From Agroathelia rolfsii (Eukaryota > Basidiomycota > Agaricomycetes > Amylocorticiales > Amylocorticiaceae), in the NCBI GenBank assembly GCA_018343915.1, contig JABRWF010000004.1, forward strand, positions 1,054,001-1,118,000: a stretch of 64,000 bases of DNA, given 5' to 3'. The notes under the pieces are model-generated. The model ran no database searches, was not told where the DNA came from, and saw only the letters and a program-made list of their open reading frames with translations. Positions 58,854 to 64,000 of the stretch are shown piece by piece (within the stretch, counting starts at the first letter, position 1; each line of letters opens with the position of its first letter). A program made the position numbers and the translations under genes.

Positions 58854-60529
58854 TCAGAAAAGTCCCTTGGAGTTTTAATATCTTACCCGGGCTCTTGCAT
58901 CTTCAGCGCCAATAGGTTGCAGTGTATGAACCGTCTGGCTTAGCGCTTGCATCTTATCCGCTGAAAGTACGGTACTTGTAGTTTCTACATCTTCCCTGGT
59001 TTCACCCGCAATAAAGGCGTGAAGGAAATCGAGGATTTTTACGGCAGGCTATAGAGTGAAATGAGCAACTATTATCGTAAGTTGAACAAGTGCACCGCGC
59101 TTTGCAAAGTCTCTTCACTAGCAATTTCCATGATTCCTTTGAGCTGGGCGAACCATCGTGAAAAAGGCACAATGGAAAGATTTTAATTGGTTTCAATCGT
59201 TTCTATGACAGCTTCACGCGCGGCCGTCGTAATTTCTGTCCACTTGGACGGTCGTGGATTAATAAAATTTAATGCCAAGGAAGGGACCTCGGAATAGAAT
59301 AGCACATCCATGATGGCATCTGATACTACCGTGAACGGTACCCACGCTGCCGTACAAGCCAAATTGGGGAAAGAACCCATAGTTATCGAGGACTTAACAG
59401 GCGAGGTGGCCCAGTCTGTAGTGGCCCAAGAGCCATTAGGAACTGGTCCGAAGATTTGACTGATGTGGAATGAAGTGGCTTGTAAACCACTGTTTTCTAA
59501 GGCCTACGCCGAAATTTCGTTAAATGGAGGACCAGGACGGGACTTTGCAAAGTAGCCCTCACCCGCTCGGAGATGTATTTTCCTTCATTATACCCGGTAC
59601 CCATAGTGTATTTAGCATTATGCTGCATCTCTTCGGGATAAGGGCCTTACTCCTTCGGCCACGACCATGTAGTACCGATAGATGAAGTGAGCAAAAACCA
59701 AACGGAATCGACATTGGAAGAATGAAGGGCAAGTTTGATAAGTCGTCAAGCAAGATTGAAGTCGAGCCTTCAGGCGTTGTGAATGATAGCAGTCACAGAT
59801 GAACGAATCTAGTAACTTTTCAGCTATTTTCTGACAACGACAACAAGCTTTAAAACAGGCTGAGCTAAACACGCCTATTCATGTACAGACAAATCCAATA
59901 CTGCCACTACTGTGAAGATAGATTGCAGTATCATCCAATGACCGCTTCAACGAATAAGTCTCAAAAGAGGCCTCATATTGTTCACTTCCCGGGTTGGGAT
60001 ATATATCATCGACATGTGGAATGTACTCCATGTTGAGAGCAAAATCGGAAGGTCATTCCGCCCTGATAGCGTCAATGAGCGTATCTGTGGTATCATTGTC
60101 AGACTTGGGTGTGGCCAAGATACGATGACAGTCGATCTTCTGCAGCATATTAACGACAACTACTACCGAGTTACGATGAGACATGAGAAATCGCTTTAGT
60201 GGAATGCCATGATGGAAAAGGATGTCCAGCTTACGGTGAATCCGGAGCGCATGATGTCAATAGTAATAGCTTGGTAGGCAAGGGTGCCTACGTTGGCCAG
60301 AATAGCAACAATCTCATTGTCGTTGCCAGCAGAGGGATCTGGCCGAACGTAGCGAGCCTCAGGATGGGTTTCCAAACTCGAAATACGTTATTTCTGTGAG
60401 CCTTGCATGTCTAGGGAAAGCAAAGGTATACATGAGACTATCTTTGTAGTGGAGGATATTATGATCAAGAAGTTCACGGAGAAGCGCCTCATTTTGAAAA
60501 GAGAGGGATCTAAATTTGAGAGTGGACAT
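58854..60529 (-). pseudogene. Decayed adenylate-forming reductase, copy 3 (internal deletion)
   Basis: The ATG at 60529 opens an A-domain start (ELLDHNILHYKDSLMYTF, ITYFEFG). The frame shifts near 60370, and PEARYVRPDPSAGNDNEIVA continues in another frame. A TGA interrupts A-I-R-A-E/P-S-D near 60050. The sequence reaches LHSSGSIGF near 59900. It then jumps, after some 60-90 bp of unrelated sequence, into the middle of the reductase domain (SSVTAIIHNA) near 59800. The rest of the A domain, the T domain and the NADPH-binding start of R are gone. More stops follow: TGA in place of the W in HNAW, another after a small deletion, TAA in WPKE/GPYPEEM, and TAA in VRY/NSKGLF at the end. It is closest to copy 4 at 61621. 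A TATAAA at 60631-60636 remains. Confidence 0.9.
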
Positions 60530-61620
60530 GACAAAGTAGATGCTAAGTAATGACTTTGCTTGACGTGAATTATGGTGAATGGTGCTTGTAAATGCCAGTG
60601 CGTACCGAGGTGCCTGTGATATGCCAATACTTTATACCTGTCCATAGAAGCCTAAAGAGACAGCGTCTCCATCCATGTCCGAGCAGAAGACACGATAGAG
60701 ACTTGTATGTAATTCAGCTGCGTCTTCATGACATGGTCACCGACCGAATAGCAGCTCAAGCCTCAAAAAATAATAAATTCCACTTGCCCTCAGGCTACTA
60801 GCAACTTTTTTGCAACGCAAAAGGAGGTTTTAGTCGACCCTGGTCAGCTCCAGGTATCAGTCCGTACATAGTTGTGTTCCCGATGGTATTGAAATGGCTG
60901 TACCATCTATAGCTCATTAAATCAATAACACGGTACATCATCAATAGAATACTTACCGATGTTCTTGGGCACCGGGAATAAATTCAGATGATCAGGTGAA
61001 ATTCCGACAGTGCCCAAATGAAAAAAAAAAAAAAAAAGATCTTCCCTGGAGGCCTCCAAGCTGCGTCCTCTCATCTGGGCTTCTACTAGTAGCTCTAGAT
61101 TTTCTATTCTGGACCTACGCTACGCGTGTCCACAATCTTATCAATCCAACATTTAAAAACATGTACAAGAAGAAACCGATGCCGCCCAAGGTGTATGCAC
61201 CTCAAGCGAGATGGTGTTGACCACTAGCCTGAGTTGACTGTCCGATCCAAGTGAGCGTCCGCCGCGGCGAACGTCGGAGTCTAAACGATCTAAACAAACA
61301 AGCGCTACAGAGGCAGGCATGCCAGGGGCTGTATGGCCTCCAGAATGCTATCAACCCCAGACCACTCAATGAGATCAGTTGTTCAGGATATGGATATTTA
61401 TGCAAGTAACCAAAGCATAGCTCAGAGGCATCACAAAACCGTGTTTTACAAATACTATTAGCAATACAACACTCACGTTACAAAGTATCATTCACAATTA
61501 ATCATTTTATATTGTACAGGAACATAATTCTTGTATAGATTTCTAGTGATCTGCATTATATGAGAAAATTAGCTGCATGTTGTCAATGTCCATTCGAGCT
61601 CACGGTACGTTATATTATGA
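60530..61620. other. Intergenic region between A-T-R copies 3 and 4
   Basis: 1.09 kb. The promoter remnant of copy 3 (TATAAA at 60631-60636) and an A18 run at about 61020-61037 are visible. Short frames at 60996-61220 and 61202-61405 (minus) lack domains. Confidence 0.5.
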
Positions 61621-64000
61621 CTATATAAATCCCTTGGAGTTCCAGTATCGTACCCAGGCATTGGCATCTTCGCTGCCAATAGGCTCCAACACACGAACCG
61701 TCTGACTTAGCGCCTGCATTTTGCTCATCGAAAGTACGGTTCCCGATGTCTCTGCATCCTCATCAAGCTCTCCTGCAGCCAGACTCCTGAAGAAATCGAG
61801 AATCTTCATAGCGGGCTGTAGAATATCACGCTAATGAGACATCATTATCGAATGAAAGATGTAAGGAGAAAAGCGCACAATTCTCTGCAAGGTTTCTTCA
61901 CTGGCAGTTTGCGCGACCACTTCTAGCTGTGCAAACCATTGCGAGAAAGGAACAAGGGGGATATCTGTATCGCTTGTCGTTTTTGTCGTCTTGATAACAG
62001 CCTCGCGCACGGCCGAAATAATATTTGTCCATCTAGACGGTCGCGGATGTGCGAGATTTAATGCCAAAGACGGAGCATCAGAGTGGAATAGCATGTCTGT
62101 GATGGCATTTGATACTGCTGTAAATGGTATCCATGCTGCGGTGCCGGCTAAATCTGGGAAGGATCCCATAGCTACAGATGACTTAACTAGCAAAGGGAAC
62201 CAATCGGCAGTAGCCCAGTAACCACTCGGGACGGATCCAGAAATCTGGCCAATCCGGAGCGAAGTTGCCTGAAGGCCACTGTTTTCTAGAACCTAGAAAC
62301 AAGCGCATTATTACACTGATCATAAGGAACAACAGATGATTCTCACTCGTTCAATGACATATTTGCCTTCGCCGTATCCACTGCCTACGGCATACTTGGC
62401 TTCATGCTGCATCTCTTCAGGATACGGTCCCTTCTCCTTTGGCCATGATTGCGTGGTTCCGATAGAGGACGCAAACAGAAACCGGACGGAATTGGCATTT
62501 ACGGAAGACAATGCAAGATCGAGGAGTCGCCTTGTGCCTTGCAGATGACACTCAAATGATGGCAATGAAAGATTAAAGTCGAGCTTCCAAGCGTTGTGAA
62601 CAATGGCTGTTACAGATGAGCAAATCTAAAGACTTATAAATCGCCATTCCACAGAATAATTTTGTAATATCCAGACCTCTTTATATAGCGACGAATCCAG
62701 ACCAAGATTCTTGGCCGCGATGTCGCCCTCCACGAAAACAACCTTAACACTCTCCAATAGCTTCACTGGTAGATGACGATCCACAAAGGCTTCAATTTGC
62801 CTTTGCCTCGACGACTTCCTTCCGGGACGATTGAACGCATAGACTGTCTTCACTTTATCGTTTTGCAGCAGCGAGGCAAGAAAGAACGATCCCAGGCCGC
62901 CAGTAGTCCCAGTTGTCAGAACTACGGCAGGTGTGATCAGCGATCCGATGCGCTTTGTGCCTTCGAAGCCCGAGGAAAGTCGAGTAATAGTGTTTTCGAT
63001 GATCTGAACTCTTTCATCGGTCGCTACCTCCATTGGAATGTTCTTGACGTCCGCAGAGGCCAGTTGCACAATATACTTCGCCAGATTACTGATGACAGCA
63101 TACGAATAGACAAGATTGAGAGGTAGTGCCTTGACATGTGAGCCCAGCGACCCTGCGGCAGATTGTGAATGTTGAAGGGCGGCAACGATCTGGTTTCTCA
63201 GAAACATGGCACTTAGACTATCAAATCCCTGTTCGAAAACGCTTTGATGAACATTGATTTTAGAGCTCGATGAAGATAGCAACGCCTTGGCTTGCTTGAT
63301 AAGCCAAATCGTCACATCCTCCTCCGACCAACTCTTGGGATGCCTGACCACGCCAGCCGTCTTTCCAGCCGCTCCATACCTGATTGAGAGTATAAGAATA
63401 AACGTCTTTAAAAAATAGACACTCCAACTTACAAAGCATCAATTTCTTCAGCATAAAGAGTAGTTGTTGCCTTCCTCTTAATAGTGCCTTTATCAGCTCT
63501 CAGCATAGGCTTGTCTTTGCTTGTCACAAGAACTAAATGTTTAAAGATGCGACTGAAAGCAGGAGAACTGGCAGTCGCAGCTTCAATCGTAGGCCAGATA
63601 TCATCGATGAACGCATTAGCCTCTTGACTAAGGTTCATAGGCTCGACCAGTACACCAACTTGGTTGCGCCCACGACCAAAGAGAACTGCACTGCGTATCC
63701 GCTTGTCCTTGACTATAACCTCTTCAATAGGACAAGGAACAACCTTCTCACCGGAAGAAAGCGTCAGCACATCATCCTGTCGACCGACACTGTTTACAGT
63801 TGTAATTAGTAATTATGTTAAAAGCAATGCAATGCAAAAAAAAAAAAAAACGCACATTCTCCAAAGGTTTGCCTTTGTCGGGTGTCTTTCCCATAGATCA
63901 GACGTGGCATATCCACTAATCTTCCGTATCTTGCCGTCAACCTCCACTTCTGCCGTATAATTTTGAATAGCAGGGTTGTGGGTTTCGCATGGCTATTTCA
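61621..64000 (-). CDS. Adenylate-forming reductase (A-T-R), copy 4, 5' part beyond the window
   Basis: The minus-strand gene is cut by the window end, so the first half of the A domain is missing. Present are the A-domain end (SGYATSDLW, VGRQDDVLTLSSGEK, AVLFGRGRNQVGVLVEP), the T domain (VFEQGFDSLSAMFLRNQI, unbroken by an intron) and the full reductase. The reductase has VVLTTGTTGGLGSFFLASLL, SSVTAIVHNAWKLDFNLS, SSIGTTQSWPKEKGPYPEEM and the catalytic Y-G-E-G-K in GSGYGEGKYV, and ends ANAWVRYWNSKGFI. No stop or frameshift was seen within the window. It differs from copies 1 and 2 in having no intron at the FEQGFD/SLSA site. It is the nearest relative of the pseudogene copy 3. The substrate is unknown. 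Confidence 0.88.

Noticed and set aside
24821..64000. One compact biosynthetic gene cluster
   Set aside because: The A-T-R, GST, MFS and oxidase genes are separated by conserved housekeeping genes, so a single co-regulated cluster is not supported by layout alone.
1..64000. CRISPR arrays, bacterial operons or organellar DNA
   Set aside because: Intron-rich eukaryotic genes fill the window. No regularly spaced direct repeats or organelle genes were seen.

Overview
The window reads as nuclear DNA of a filamentous basidiomycete (Agaricomycotina). Most genes are cut by many short GT-AG introns (about 50-100 nt). It carries single-copy eukaryotic housekeeping genes: Dcp1, snurportin-1, Clf1/crooked-neck, Rad6 and fimbrin. 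It also carries gene types typical of mushroom-forming and plant-associated basidiomycetes: A-T-R adenylate-forming reductases, fungal cysteine-type GSTs, a berberine-bridge-like FAD oxidase and a CaaX pheromone-like precursor. A Rhizoctonia/Ceratobasidium-like fungus is possible, but the sequence alone does not prove it.

Layout. 1-5.5 kb is gene-poor and holds one incomplete membrane-protein gene. 5.5-16.6 kb holds two very large divergent genes sharing a 1.4 kb promoter region. The left one encodes a coiled-coil protein ending in an HPD (J-like) domain. The right one encodes a 1648-residue low-complexity protein. Both contain the same roughly 90-100 residue helical module, once in the left gene and apparently three times in the right. 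17.4-24.1 kb holds a SET/MYND (SMYD-type) methyltransferase, a candidate lipopeptide pheromone precursor with two tandem CaaX peptides, a tRNA-Gly(CCC) and an MFS transporter.

24.8-40.2 kb starts with adenylation-thiolation-reductase (A-T-R) enzyme copy 1 and ends with copy 2. Between them lie a basic protein of unknown function, Dcp1 and a divergent snurportin-1. 41.3-50.9 kb holds Clf1 head-to-head with Rad6, two tandem GST genes and fimbrin. 51.9-58.4 kb holds a seven-span membrane protein, a secreted BBE-like oxidase and a mitochondrial J-domain protein. 58.9-64 kb holds A-T-R copy 3 (an internally deleted, stop-riddled pseudogene) and copy 4, which runs off the window.

How the genes may fit together: the four A-T-R copies, two GSTs, the MFS transporter and the FAD oxidase form a loose, duplication-driven accessory set. 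They are interleaved with conserved housekeeping genes rather than forming one compact biosynthetic cluster. The most unusual items are the tandem pheromone-like precursor (20421-20615), the repeated module of the divergent giant pair (5488-16571), regularly spaced LFASA-type motifs in the Dcp1 tail, and the decaying A-T-R copy. Intron-exon models were made by eye. Coordinates of multi-exon genes are start-to-stop envelopes unless exons are stated.
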